Position numbers and translations under genes: made by a program. Below are positions 1 to 7,137 of a stretch of DNA of 10,329 nucleotides, piece by piece. Numbering within the stretch: the first letter of the stretch is position 1; the number at the start of each line of letters is the position of its first letter. The notes below the pieces were generated by a model. It did not search any database and was not told where the DNA came from. It saw nothing but the letters and a program-made list of their open reading frames with translations. Location of the stretch: NCBI GenBank assembly GCA_030426705.1, contig JAUHXW010000079.1, forward strand, positions 1 to 10,329, written 5' to 3'. This stretch comes from Gammaproteobacteria bacterium. GTDB taxonomy: Bacteria; Pseudomonadota; Gammaproteobacteria; Xanthomonadales; Marinicellaceae.

Positions 1-156
1 GTAGCCATACGTACAGGCCATCATTGCACCATGCCAATCTTTCAGTTTTTTGGGATTGCTGGCAGTTGTCGGGCTTCATTTGCTTTTTATAATACTGAAC
101 AGGAAGTCGATGTTCTGGTAGAATCCCTGCTCAAAGCAAAAGCCATGTTTGAGTAA
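1..156 (+). CDS. sufS: Cysteine desulfurase SufS, C-terminal end (5' part lies outside the window)
   Basis: The last 51 codons of a PLP-dependent cysteine desulfurase, which takes sulfur from L-cysteine as a persulfide for Fe-S cluster assembly in the cytosol. Visible are the active-site segment RTGHHCTMP (codons 4-12), whose Cys at codon 9 aligns with the persulfide-carrying Cys364 of E. coli SufS, and the family's C-terminal block CRASFAFYNT followed by an EVDVLVESL helix. The reading frame is open from base 1 and stops with TAA at 154-156. The ATG of sufU follows with no gap, so the two are almost certainly cotranscribed and probably translationally coupled. The family assignment is firm; only the rest of the gene is missing. 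Confidence 0.95.
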   Translation, partial: VAIRTGHHCTMPIFQFFGIAGSCRASFAFYNTEQEVDVLVESLLKAKAMFE

Positions 157-603
157 ATGTCAGAACTGAACAAACTTTATAAACAAGCCATCTTAGAACA
201 TAACCGCAACCCCAGAAATTATGGTGTGCCCGTTCACTGGACCCATCATGCTGAGGGATTGAATGCGGTTTGTGGTGATTTGGTCAATGTTTATCTGACC
301 ATCAGGAATGATGTGCTGGAACAGGTGAGTTACAGCGGAGAAAGTTGCGCCATATCAATGGCTTCCGCATCAATGATGACTGAACTGTCAACAGGGTTGA
401 CCTTGACAGCGTGGTTTGAACGATTTGAGCAATTCAAACAATTAATGGATAAACGGGGTGATGTTGAAAGTTTTGATGACTTGGGGTCGGTCAATACTTT
501 GGCCACTGTGAAAAAATTTCCATCAAGAATTAAATCTGCCACTTTGTGTTGGCACGCCATGGCTGCCGCCATCAATGGTGAAGCCACGGCCACAACGGAA
601 TAA
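157..603 (+). CDS. sufU: SufU-type Fe-S assembly / sulfurtransfer protein with displaced third cysteine
   Basis: A 148-residue protein of the SufU/IscU family, which accepts sulfur from SufS (zinc-dependent sulfurtransferase in Bacillus; scaffold in IscU relatives). It has the N-terminal YKQAILEHNRNPRN block, Cys39-Gly-Asp41 (ligand motif), Gly-Glu-Ser-Cys64 followed by AISMASASMM, and the C-terminal FPSRIK helix start. The spacing between the second and third ligand sites (63 residues) shows the SufU insertion absent from IscU. The oddity is at the third site. Relatives read Arg-(I/V)-Lys-Cys-Ala-Thr-Leu, whereas this protein reads Arg-Ile-Lys-Ser127-Ala-Thr-Leu-Cys131-Trp-His. The cysteine is lost from the usual position and one appears four residues on, one helical turn away. 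The start codon abuts the sufS stop; GAG at 151-153 is only a weak ribosome-binding site. The partnership with SufS is clear from context. Confidence 0.92.
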   Translation: MSELNKLYKQAILEHNRNPRNYGVPVHWTHHAEGLNAVCGDLVNVYLTIRNDVLEQVSYSGESCAISMASASMMTELSTGLTLTAWFERFEQFKQLMDKRGDVESFDDLGSVNTLATVKKFPSRIKSATLCWHAMAAAINGEATATTE

Positions 604-607
604 CACT

Positions 608-611
608 AAGG
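608..611 (+). promoter_or_regulatory. Ribosome-binding site of the membrane protein gene
   Basis: AAGG lies 5 bases before ATG 617 and just after the sufU stop. It decides for this ATG over the possible upstream in-frame start at 575, which would overlap sufU by 29 bases and add 14 polar residues. Confidence 0.6.
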
Positions 612-616
612 CATTT

Positions 617-1441
617 ATGAATCATTTTTCCAATAAAATCATTAACTGGCGTCAAGGCAAGCAGTGGTTTGATCAGGGAGTTCATAATTTCAAAACATTG
701 AAAAATTATTGGTATATAGTTTGTTTGGTGTTTGCTTTATTATTGATGTTGGTTACCCAACTGGCACCTTCTGCCTTGCCTTTACTGGTGGTGTTTTTAT
801 CACCCATCATGACTGCATTTATGATGGGTTTGTGCCAACAGTTAGCGGCCAAGCAACCCAATAATACCGGTGCTACATTAAATGCCATACAAGTTAAACT
901 GGGTGATTTCCTGGTGTTAGGCATCATCTCAGCTTTGCTCAGCCTGTTGTTTCAACAACTGCATTTGCAGCTGTTAAATATTTTGGGATTACCAGTAGAA
1001 TTAACCGAAGCAATGATTCAAAACATGACTGGCAAAGAAGCTTTTGTGCGCGCTGTGCTGAATTTGCTGGCAAATCTACCGGTGGCCATGGCTTTGGCCT
1101 TTTCACCCGCCTTGATGTTATTTAAAAACCTGAAACCTTTTGCTGCAGTGAAATTGAGTTTTATTGGTGTATTAAAAGGATGGAAAGGTTTTTTTGTGTT
1201 GATGTTGTTGTTTATGCTGGTGTTAATGGCAGTGGTGGTTTTGGCCAGTTTGGTTTTAACCATAGTTATGGCATTTATGGGAACAGCCAGTGGCACTTTG
1301 GTTAATGTGATTGCGTTTTTCTTTGTGTTAACTGTAGCAGGGATTGGCATTTGTGCACAATACCAGGCTTATCGCGATATTTATCAAACTGAAACACTTG
1401 ATGAGGGGACTGATGGGACTGAAATATACACCGAAATCTAA
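617..1441 (+). CDS. Six-helix integral membrane protein, BPSS1780-like
   Basis: A 274-residue inner-membrane protein of unknown function. The N-terminal segment has a WRQGKQWFDQGVHNFK amphipathic stretch, followed by about six hydrophobic segments near residues 32-48, 52-72, 98-120, 146-168, 190-218 and 226-247. It ends in AQYQAYRDIYQ and a short acidic tail. The tryptophan-rich 'QWF..G...F' entry and the 'Y..YRDI(F/Y)' ending resemble the BPSS1780 family of proteobacterial membrane proteins; this is recognised by pattern and has not been searched. No catalytic or transporter motif is visible. It lies 13 bases after sufU, and its last 29 bases overlap the start of the thioredoxin-like gene, so it is part of the same gene run. 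A role in Fe-S or redox homeostasis cannot be claimed from position alone. Confidence 0.75.
   Translation: MNHFSNKIINWRQGKQWFDQGVHNFKTLKNYWYIVCLVFALLLMLVTQLAPSALPLLVVFLSPIMTAFMMGLCQQLAAKQPNNTGATLNAIQVKLGDFLVLGIISALLSLLFQQLHLQLLNILGLPVELTEAMIQNMTGKEAFVRAVLNLLANLPVAMALAFSPALMLFKNLKPFAAVKLSFIGVLKGWKGFFVLMLLFMLVLMAVVVLASLVLTIVMAFMGTASGTLVNVIAFFFVLTVAGIGICAQYQAYRDIYQTETLDEGTDGTEIYTEI
1403..1408 (+). promoter_or_regulatory. Ribosome-binding site of the thioredoxin-like gene
   Basis: GAGGGG lies 4 bases before ATG 1413, inside the 3' end of the membrane protein gene. It supports 1413 rather than ATG 1401 (which would contain the site) or the far-upstream in-frame TTG at 1344. Confidence 0.6.
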
Positions 1442-1964
1442 CAACGAAAAAGCGCCCGATTTCAGTTTGCCTGGTGTTGATGGTAAAACATGGTCTTTGA
1501 ACAAAGCCATGGGTGAAGAAGGTTTGGTGGTGATGTTTATTTGTAATCATTGTCCTTATGTCAAATCCATCAGGGAACAATTGGCGATTGATGCCCAGGA
1601 TTTAATTAATATGGGGGTCAATGTGGTGGCCATCATGTCGAATGACGTTGATAATTACCCTGAAGATTCTTTTGCCAACATGCAAAAAATAGCCATAGCA
1701 TGCAACTACCCTTTTCCTTATCTGTTGGATGAAAGTCAACAGGTGGCCAAAGCCTATGGCGCTGTTTGCACCCCAGATATTTTTGGTATCAATCAACAAG
1801 GCACGATAAAATACCGTGGGCGCTTGAATGCGGCGGGTATTGATACACCGCATGAAGGGTTAAAAAGAGATTTGGTTGAAGCCATGAAAGAAATGGTTGA
1901 AACCGGTGAAATCAAATCAAAACAGTTCCCATCGATGGGTTGTTCAATCAAGTGGAAATCATAA
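1413..1964 (+). CDS. Thioredoxin-fold, peroxiredoxin-like protein with CNHC motif (PRX_like1 type)
   Basis: A 183-residue cytosolic protein of the AhpC/TSA-thioredoxin superfamily. The order of motifs is: APDFSLPGVDGKTWSL (residues 14-29), the strand VVMFI leading into Cys44-Asn-His-Cys47-Pro-Tyr-Val, then SNDVDNYPEDS, YPFPYLLDES, VAKAYGAVCTPDIF (the cis-Pro region, Pro121) and the C-terminal signature GCSIKWK (176-182). This set matches the PRX_like1 subgroup, where a CxxC replaces the single peroxidatic cysteine arrangement. It is presumably a thiol-disulfide reductase or peroxide-handling protein, but the physiological substrate is unknown. There is no signal peptide or membrane anchor, unlike ResA-type proteins. 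The gene starts within the membrane protein gene and ends 3 bases before parE. Confidence 0.87.
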   Translation: MGLKYTPKSNNEKAPDFSLPGVDGKTWSLNKAMGEEGLVVMFICNHCPYVKSIREQLAIDAQDLINMGVNVVAIMSNDVDNYPEDSFANMQKIAIACNYPFPYLLDESQQVAKAYGAVCTPDIFGINQQGTIKYRGRLNAAGIDTPHEGLKRDLVEAMKEMVETGEIKSKQFPSMGCSIKWKS

Positions 1965-1967
1965 TTT

Positions 1968-3851
1968 ATGTCAAAATCATACCAATCTTCTGATATTGAA
2001 GTTCTTTCAGGCCTGGATCCGGTCAAGCGCCGGCCAGGTATGTACACGGAAACCTCAAGACCCAATCACCTGATTCAGGAGGTCGTTGATAATTCGGTCG
2101 ATGAAGCTCTGGAAGGTCATGCCAGTAAGATTTCTGTGGTTTTGCACAAGGATGGTTCGATTGAAGTGGCTGATGATGGTCGTGGTATGCCGGTTGATAT
2201 CCATGAAGAACATGGTGTGTCCGGTGTTGAGTTGATTTTAGCCAAATTACATGCTGGCGGTAAGTTCTCCAATAAAAATTACACTTTTTCCGGTGGTTTG
2301 CATGGTGTGGGTGTTTCAGTGGTTAATGCATTGAGTGAACGTTTGGATGTATGGATTAAACGTGACGGTAAAGAGCACCACATTGCCTTTGAACATGGTG
2401 AAAAAGTTTCTGAATTGAAAGTGGTTGGTCAGGTTGGACAGCGCAATACCGGAACCAAAGTACAATTTACGCCTGCAGCGGAATATTTTGATACCACCAA
2501 AATAGCAGTCAGAAAACTGAAACATTTACTCAAAGCCAAAGCCGTGTTGTGCTCAGGTTTAACGGTCAATTTCAAAAATAACCTGGATGATACGGCTGAA
2601 AGTTGGCAATTTCAGGATGGTTTGCAAGAATACCTCAATGATGAAATCGAAGCGGAAGAGCGTATTCCCATGGAGGGCTTCATAGGTGCCCAAAAAGATG
2701 ATGAATTTGCCGTTGATTGGGCTCTGACCTGGGTGCCACAAGGCGAACTGGTGACTGAAAGTTATGTCAATTTGATTCCAACGGCGCAAGGTGGAACGCA
2801 TGTAAATGGCCTGCGAACTGGTTTGACTGAAGCCATCAGAGAATATGCCGATGCGCATAATTTGTTACCAAGAGGCCTGAAATTGGCACCGGATGATGTC
2901 TGGGATCGGGTCAGTTATGTGCTGTCGGCGAAAATGAAGGATCCTCAGTTTTCAGGACAAACCAAAGAACGGTTATCTTCACGGTCCATTGCTTCATATA
3001 TTTCCAATACAGTGAAAGATGCTTTGATTTTGTGGATGAATCAGAATGTTAATGAGGGTGAACAAATTGCCTTATTAGCTATCAGCAATGCGCAAAACCG
3101 ATTACGCAAAGCCAAGCAAGTGGTACGCAAAAAGGTCACAGCAGGTCCTGCTTTACCCGGAAAACTGGCAGATTGTAGTTCACAGGACCCCATGCAGGGA
3201 GAAATATTCCTGGTGGAGGGAGACTCAGCCGGGGGGTCGGCAAAACAGGCCAGAGACCGCGAATTTCAAGCCATCATGCCTTTGCGTGGAAAAATATTGA
3301 ATTCCTGGGAAGTGGAATCAACGCAAGTGATGGCATCACAGGAAGTTCATGATTTGGCAGTCGCCATAGGTGTTGATCCTGGCAGTTCAGATTTGGAAGG
3401 CTTGCGTTATGGCAAAATCATCATCCTCGCTGATGCTGATTCTGATGGCTTGCACATTGCGACCTTATTGTGTGCCTTGTTTTTGCGCCATTTTGAACCC
3501 GTGGTCAGGGCAGGCCATGTTTTTGTGGCCATGCCGCCCTTGTATCGAATTGATGTAGGTAAACAAAAATTTTATGCGGTTGATCAAAGCGAACGTGACC
3601 AGATTTTGCATAAAATCGAAGCAGAAAAATTAAAAGGCAAGGTCAGTGTTACCAGGTTCAAAGGTTTGGGTGAAATGAACCCTTCTCAGTTGCGTGAAAG
3701 TGCTATTGCACCAGATACCAGACGATTGATTCAATTAACTGTTTCAGCTGGAGACAATACTCATGGTATCATGGATATGCTCTTGTCCAAGAAAAGAGCA
3801 GGGGAGCGAAAATCCTGGTTACAAGAAAAAGGTGATTTAGCCGTAATATAA
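1968..3851 (+). CDS. parE: DNA topoisomerase IV subunit B
   Basis: The ATPase subunit of topoisomerase IV, which with ParC decatenates daughter chromosomes. At 627 residues it is close to the E. coli length (630). It shows the family start IEVLSGLDPVKRRPGMYT, the GHKL ATP-binding residues Asn42 (DNSVDEAL), Asp69-Asp70-Gly and GGLHGVG (109-115), the transducer motif GGTHVNGLR (275-283), the Toprim motifs VEGDSAGGSAKQ (Glu417) and DADSDG (489-494), and FKGLGEMNP near 564-572. The PLRGKILNSWEV and ASQEV stretches keep the wild-type Ser and Glu at the positions where quinolone resistance changes arise in E. coli ParE (Ser458, Glu460). It is too short for GyrB and closely follows E. coli ParE. It follows the thioredoxin-like gene by 3 bases; no separate promoter is evident. 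Confidence 0.98.
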   Translation: MSKSYQSSDIEVLSGLDPVKRRPGMYTETSRPNHLIQEVVDNSVDEALEGHASKISVVLHKDGSIEVADDGRGMPVDIHEEHGVSGVELILAKLHAGGKFSNKNYTFSGGLHGVGVSVVNALSERLDVWIKRDGKEHHIAFEHGEKVSELKVVGQVGQRNTGTKVQFTPAAEYFDTTKIAVRKLKHLLKAKAVLCSGLTVNFKNNLDDTAESWQFQDGLQEYLNDEIEAEERIPMEGFIGAQKDDEFAVDWALTWVPQGELVTESYVNLIPTAQGGTHVNGLRTGLTEAIREYADAHNLLPRGLKLAPDDVWDRVSYVLSAKMKDPQFSGQTKERLSSRSIASYISNTVKDALILWMNQNVNEGEQIALLAISNAQNRLRKAKQVVRKKVTAGPALPGKLADCSSQDPMQGEIFLVEGDSAGGSAKQARDREFQAIMPLRGKILNSWEVESTQVMASQEVHDLAVAIGVDPGSSDLEGLRYGKIIILADADSDGLHIATLLCALFLRHFEPVVRAGHVFVAMPPLYRIDVGKQKFYAVDQSERDQILHKIEAEKLKGKVSVTRFKGLGEMNPSQLRESAIAPDTRRLIQLTVSAGDNTHGIMDMLLSKKRAGERKSWLQEKGDLAVI

Positions 3852-3892
3852 GCTTAGAAAATCCAAAAAAGTGTCAGTTTGTGTAGAGTGGA

Positions 3893-6100
3893 GTGTCTTT
3901 GTCATACCAAAGTAAACATATAAAAAAAGAAACAAAAGTTGGCGCCTATCTCATGTCATTGGCGGTTTTGCTGTGCTCTATTGTGATTGCCTATTATGTC
4001 AGGAACTCTCAGGAAAAAGCACTGGCAACGATACTGGATGGACAGGCAAAACGCACCGAGCTGAAATTAATTCAAAGTACTGAGCAATTAATCGGTGAAC
4101 TAAACGCCATGAGTAAAAGATGGGTTAATAACAACAGGACCAAAGAGCCAATTTGGCGTGCTGATGCCAAAGATTTTGTTGCCAGACTGACGGGGGTTAC
4201 TTCACTTTGGTGGGTTAATACAGAAAGGCAATTTCAATGGGGAGAATCCTTAGAGTCTAATCACATAGAAAAAATTAATGAGTTACTCAAAGATGTTGAA
4301 ATCAAGGAGATCTTAGCCACCATTCCGAGAAATTATAGACCTGAGTTTTCCAGAACTTTTGATTACCCTGACGGTAAATGGCTTTATATATTTGTGCCTA
4401 TAGGCAGTGGTTTGAACTTTGATGGCTCTTTTGTCATAGAAGTGAATATCAAAAGTTTCATTAATGAGCGACTAGGAGACCCCATGGCTTCTGGATTTTA
4501 TACCCAAGCCGTAGCTAAAGAAGAAGTGGTTTACTCCAATGGTGAACATCTTGAAAAAAGTTCATATTTTGCATCGGTTACGCTCAATTTAGACAGTGAT
4601 CAGGATGGTTGGGAGTTCAGGGTTTATCCAGTACCTGAAACATCACAAATAATTCTATCTCCTTTACCTTATTTCATTGTTGGTGCTGGGTTCATGATTT
4701 CGTTACTGTTTCTGGTGGCATTACTTTCCAGGCTTAAAGCCAGAAATCAATCAATGGAATTAGGAAAACAAATCAGTGAAACGGAAAAAGTACAATTTGA
4801 ATTGGAATACCTGGCCAATCATGACACTTTAACTCATTTACCTAATCGGCATTACATCAGTAGATTTATTGAACAAAAGGTTAAACAGGGTTTGCTGAGC
4901 AACCAGAAGTTTACTTTGTTGTTCATAGATCTGGATCATTTTAAAGACATCAATGACACCTTGGGTCATTCAGTGGGTGATGAAACATTGAAAAAACTAC
5001 CGGTGTTGTTTAATCGGGTGTTTAGGCATGATGACGTGATTGCGCGTATGGGTGGTGACGAATTCGTGGTTTATCTACCAGGCGAAATGGATATGTCTCA
5101 AGTAGAGAAACTGGTCAAACGCTTTTTGAGATATTTAGAGTATCCCATAGACATTGGTGAACACCAAATTAGGCTGACCGGCAGTGTAGGCGTGGCATTC
5201 TTTCCAGAACATGGTACAAATGTTGTTGAACTGCTTTCACATGCTGATGCCGCTCTGTATCGGGCCAAAGATGATGGCAGAAACACCTATGCCATTTATG
5301 ATTCAGAAATTGAACAGAAAGCCAAAGATCGTGTAGAACTCATTTCACGGTTGCACACAGCCAATGACAGAGATGAATTTGAAGTGTTTTTTCAACCCAG
5401 GCATGAACTGGATAACCAGAAAATTATCGGTGCAGAAGCCTTGTTAAGATGGCGCCCAAATGAAGCAACGTTAATCAAACCCGAAAAATTTATAGAGCTA
5501 TTGGAAGAAACTGCTTTGATTATTCCAGTAACCTGGAAAATGTTTGAGAAAAGTTGTTTGCAATTCAAACAGTTGCTTGAAATTAATCATGAACTATCAC
5601 TTTCATTCAATATTTCAGCGAAGCAACTGGAACATCCCGATTTCATCAAGAAATTAAGGGTGTTATTGTCAAAAACAAATTTTCCTGCGACTCAACTGGA
5701 ACTTGAATTAACTGAACAAACCTTGATTCAAAATGTAGACAATTCACGTTATATTTTGAAAAACTTGAAAAAAATGGGTATTTCTGTAGCGATTGATGAT
5801 TTTGGTACAGGCTATTCCTCACTTTCATATTTGAAAAATTTTCCGGTAGATGTGTTGAAAATTGACCAGTCATTTATTCGGGATATTGAGATCGACAGCG
5901 ATGATTTAGAATTGGTTAAAACCATGATTGCAATGGGTAAAAATCTCAACATCACCACGGTTGCTGAAGGTGTGGAAAACATTCAGCAATTGAACTTGCT
6001 CAAGGAAGAAAAATGTCAGCAGGCACAGGGCTACTATTTCAATAAACCCATGCCTTTTGAACAATTCAAGAAACTTTTGTCTGATGCCGAAGGGAGTTAG
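3893..6100 (+). CDS. Membrane-anchored GGDEF-EAL protein (diguanylate cyclase / c-di-GMP phosphodiesterase)
   Basis: A 735-residue two-domain c-di-GMP enzyme. A membrane helix (about 17-36), a periplasmic sensor region (about 37-256), a second helix (about 258-280) and a short linker helix precede the GGDEF domain (about 300-470) and EAL domain (about 485-730). The cyclase site is intact: FIDLDHFKDIND with Asp346, GGDEF at 387-391, and an inhibitory-site RxxD (RHDD, 378-381). The EAL site also looks complete: Glu515-Ala-Leu, Asn573, Glu605, Asp635-Asp636 in DDFGTGYSS, Lys656 and Glu692 in AEGVEN. Which activity prevails cannot be read from sequence. The periplasmic region is Cache/CHASE-like in layout but fits no family I can name. 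The start is GTG 3893 or TTG 3899; TTG has the better ribosome-binding site (GGAG, 5 bases upstream). It begins 41 bases after parE and its stop overlaps the ltaE stop. Confidence 0.95.
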   Translation: MSLSYQSKHIKKETKVGAYLMSLAVLLCSIVIAYYVRNSQEKALATILDGQAKRTELKLIQSTEQLIGELNAMSKRWVNNNRTKEPIWRADAKDFVARLTGVTSLWWVNTERQFQWGESLESNHIEKINELLKDVEIKEILATIPRNYRPEFSRTFDYPDGKWLYIFVPIGSGLNFDGSFVIEVNIKSFINERLGDPMASGFYTQAVAKEEVVYSNGEHLEKSSYFASVTLNLDSDQDGWEFRVYPVPETSQIILSPLPYFIVGAGFMISLLFLVALLSRLKARNQSMELGKQISETEKVQFELEYLANHDTLTHLPNRHYISRFIEQKVKQGLLSNQKFTLLFIDLDHFKDINDTLGHSVGDETLKKLPVLFNRVFRHDDVIARMGGDEFVVYLPGEMDMSQVEKLVKRFLRYLEYPIDIGEHQIRLTGSVGVAFFPEHGTNVVELLSHADAALYRAKDDGRNTYAIYDSEIEQKAKDRVELISRLHTANDRDEFEVFFQPRHELDNQKIIGAEALLRWRPNEATLIKPEKFIELLEETALIIPVTWKMFEKSCLQFKQLLEINHELSLSFNISAKQLEHPDFIKKLRVLLSKTNFPATQLELELTEQTLIQNVDNSRYILKNLKKMGISVAIDDFGTGYSSLSYLKNFPVDVLKIDQSFIRDIEIDSDDLELVKTMIAMGKNLNITTVAEGVENIQQLNLLKEEKCQQAQGYYFNKPMPFEQFKKLLSDAEGS

Positions 6101-7122
6101 GCTTGATGCTGACTGACTGCCTTAATTAGTTTTTCGGTGTCTGATTGTTGCGTGGCATGCGAAAATACCAGCCGGATAACGTCTTTGTAGCCTGGCCAGA
6201 TATGGAATTCAAACCCTTGTTTTTGTAATGACTCAATCAATTCTATGGGCAACCGGCAAAATACTTCATTGGCTTCAACAGGATGTAGTAACTCAACTAG
6301 TTCTGCAGTTTGTTTGCTGAAAAGTATTGCTTGTGAATTGGCATGGTGGGCCAACTCAAGCCACAGATCATTTTCAACATAACGAACCAATTGCGCACTG
6401 ACATACCTCATTTTGCTGATCAAATGACCCGCTCTTTTGCGCAAGCGTTTTATTTGTTTATTAAATTTGGTGTTGAAGACTATCAAGGCTTCGGCCATCA
6501 TTGCGCCGTTTTTGGTGGCACCAAAAGACAACAAGTCAATTCCTGCTTGCCAGGTTGCTTCAGCGGGTGAGCATTGCAAGGTACATAAGGCGTTAGCAAA
6601 ACGGGCACCATCCATGTGCAAAGCCAGTCCATATTGCTCTTTGATGGCTTTGATGGCTTTTAATTCCTCAAGGCTGTAGACCGTGCCTGATTCGGTACAT
6701 TGGGTCAGACTGATGGTGGCTGGCATCGATTCATGTTCGCCATGTACGCCTGAATTTGCCAGAAAAGTTTGTAAAGCTTTGATGTCTATTTTGCCATGTT
6801 CACCAGGCAATGGAACGATTTTCGCTCCAGCGGTATAAAACTCGGGCGCACCACATTCATCACGGTTCAAATGTGCGTCTTCGTGACACAAGATAGCGCC
6901 ATAGGGTGGACAGCTCAATGCCATGGCAATTGAATTGGCAGCGGTGCCGGTGGTCAATGGCAACACTTCACACCAGGCTTGAAACAGTTGTTGGCATTGT
7001 TGAGTAAATTGTTCGCTGTAGCGGTCATAACCGTAGGATTCTTCAAATCCCTGATTGGCTTGGATGATGGCCTCTAGTATATGTTGATTGACTGGTGCTT
7101 CATTATCGCTTCTGAAATTCAT
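6097..7122 (-). CDS. ltaE: Low-specificity L-threonine aldolase (Pseudomonas type)
   Basis: A 341-residue PLP enzyme of fold type I that cleaves L-threonine and L-allo-threonine (and other 3-hydroxy amino acids) to glycine and an aldehyde. Visible are the start FRSDNEAPV, the phosphate-binding TTGTAAN (57-63), His84 in EDAHLN (PLP-stacking position), DECGAPEF (88-95), the PLP-pairing Asp171 in HMDGARFANA, and the Schiff-base Lys204 in FGATKNG. Order and spacing follow the Pseudomonas low-specificity threonine aldolase more closely than E. coli LtaE, which lacks the DECGAPEF block. Other beta-eliminating lyases of the same superfamily are a less likely alternative. It lies 15 bases downstream of the CARF nuclease gene with no convincing ribosome-binding site, suggesting cotranscription and coupled translation. 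The stop codon overlaps that of the converging GGDEF-EAL gene. Confidence 0.9.
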   Translation of the reverse strand: MNFRSDNEAPVNQHILEAIIQANQGFEESYGYDRYSEQFTQQCQQLFQAWCEVLPLTTGTAANSIAMALSCPPYGAILCHEDAHLNRDECGAPEFYTAGAKIVPLPGEHGKIDIKALQTFLANSGVHGEHESMPATISLTQCTESGTVYSLEELKAIKAIKEQYGLALHMDGARFANALCTLQCSPAEATWQAGIDLLSFGATKNGAMMAEALIVFNTKFNKQIKRLRKRAGHLISKMRYVSAQLVRYVENDLWLELAHHANSQAILFSKQTAELVELLHPVEANEVFCRLPIELIESLQKQGFEFHIWPGYKDVIRLVFSHATQQSDTEKLIKAVSQHQA

Positions 7123-7137
7123 GATTGAGTGGGTTAG

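Noticed and set aside
575..616. Upstream in-frame start at 575 for the membrane protein.
   Set aside because: ATG 617 has an AAGG site 5 bases upstream and avoids a 29-base overlap with sufU; the extra residues are polar and unlike the family.
1018..1350. Long minus-strand open frame opposite the membrane protein gene.
   Set aside because: It is a shadow of a hydrophobic coding region, rich in Asn, Thr and Lys with no recognisable motif; the plus-strand frame has the coding signature.
1344..1412. TTG 1344 or ATG 1401 as start of the thioredoxin-like gene.
   Set aside because: The residues before 1413 do not belong to the family domain, and the GAGGGG site serves ATG 1413.
3852..3892. A promoter or terminator in the gap between parE and the GGDEF-EAL gene.
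   Set aside because: I found no hairpin with a T run and no convincing -10/-35 pair in these 41 bases.
6097..6134. Possible terminator after the GGDEF-EAL gene: TTAGGC (6097-6102) against GCCTTAA (6119-6125), with TTTTT at 6130-6134.
   Set aside because: The stem is short, needs a bulge, has a 16-base loop and is separated from the T run. It also lies in ltaE coding sequence, so it is too weak to call.
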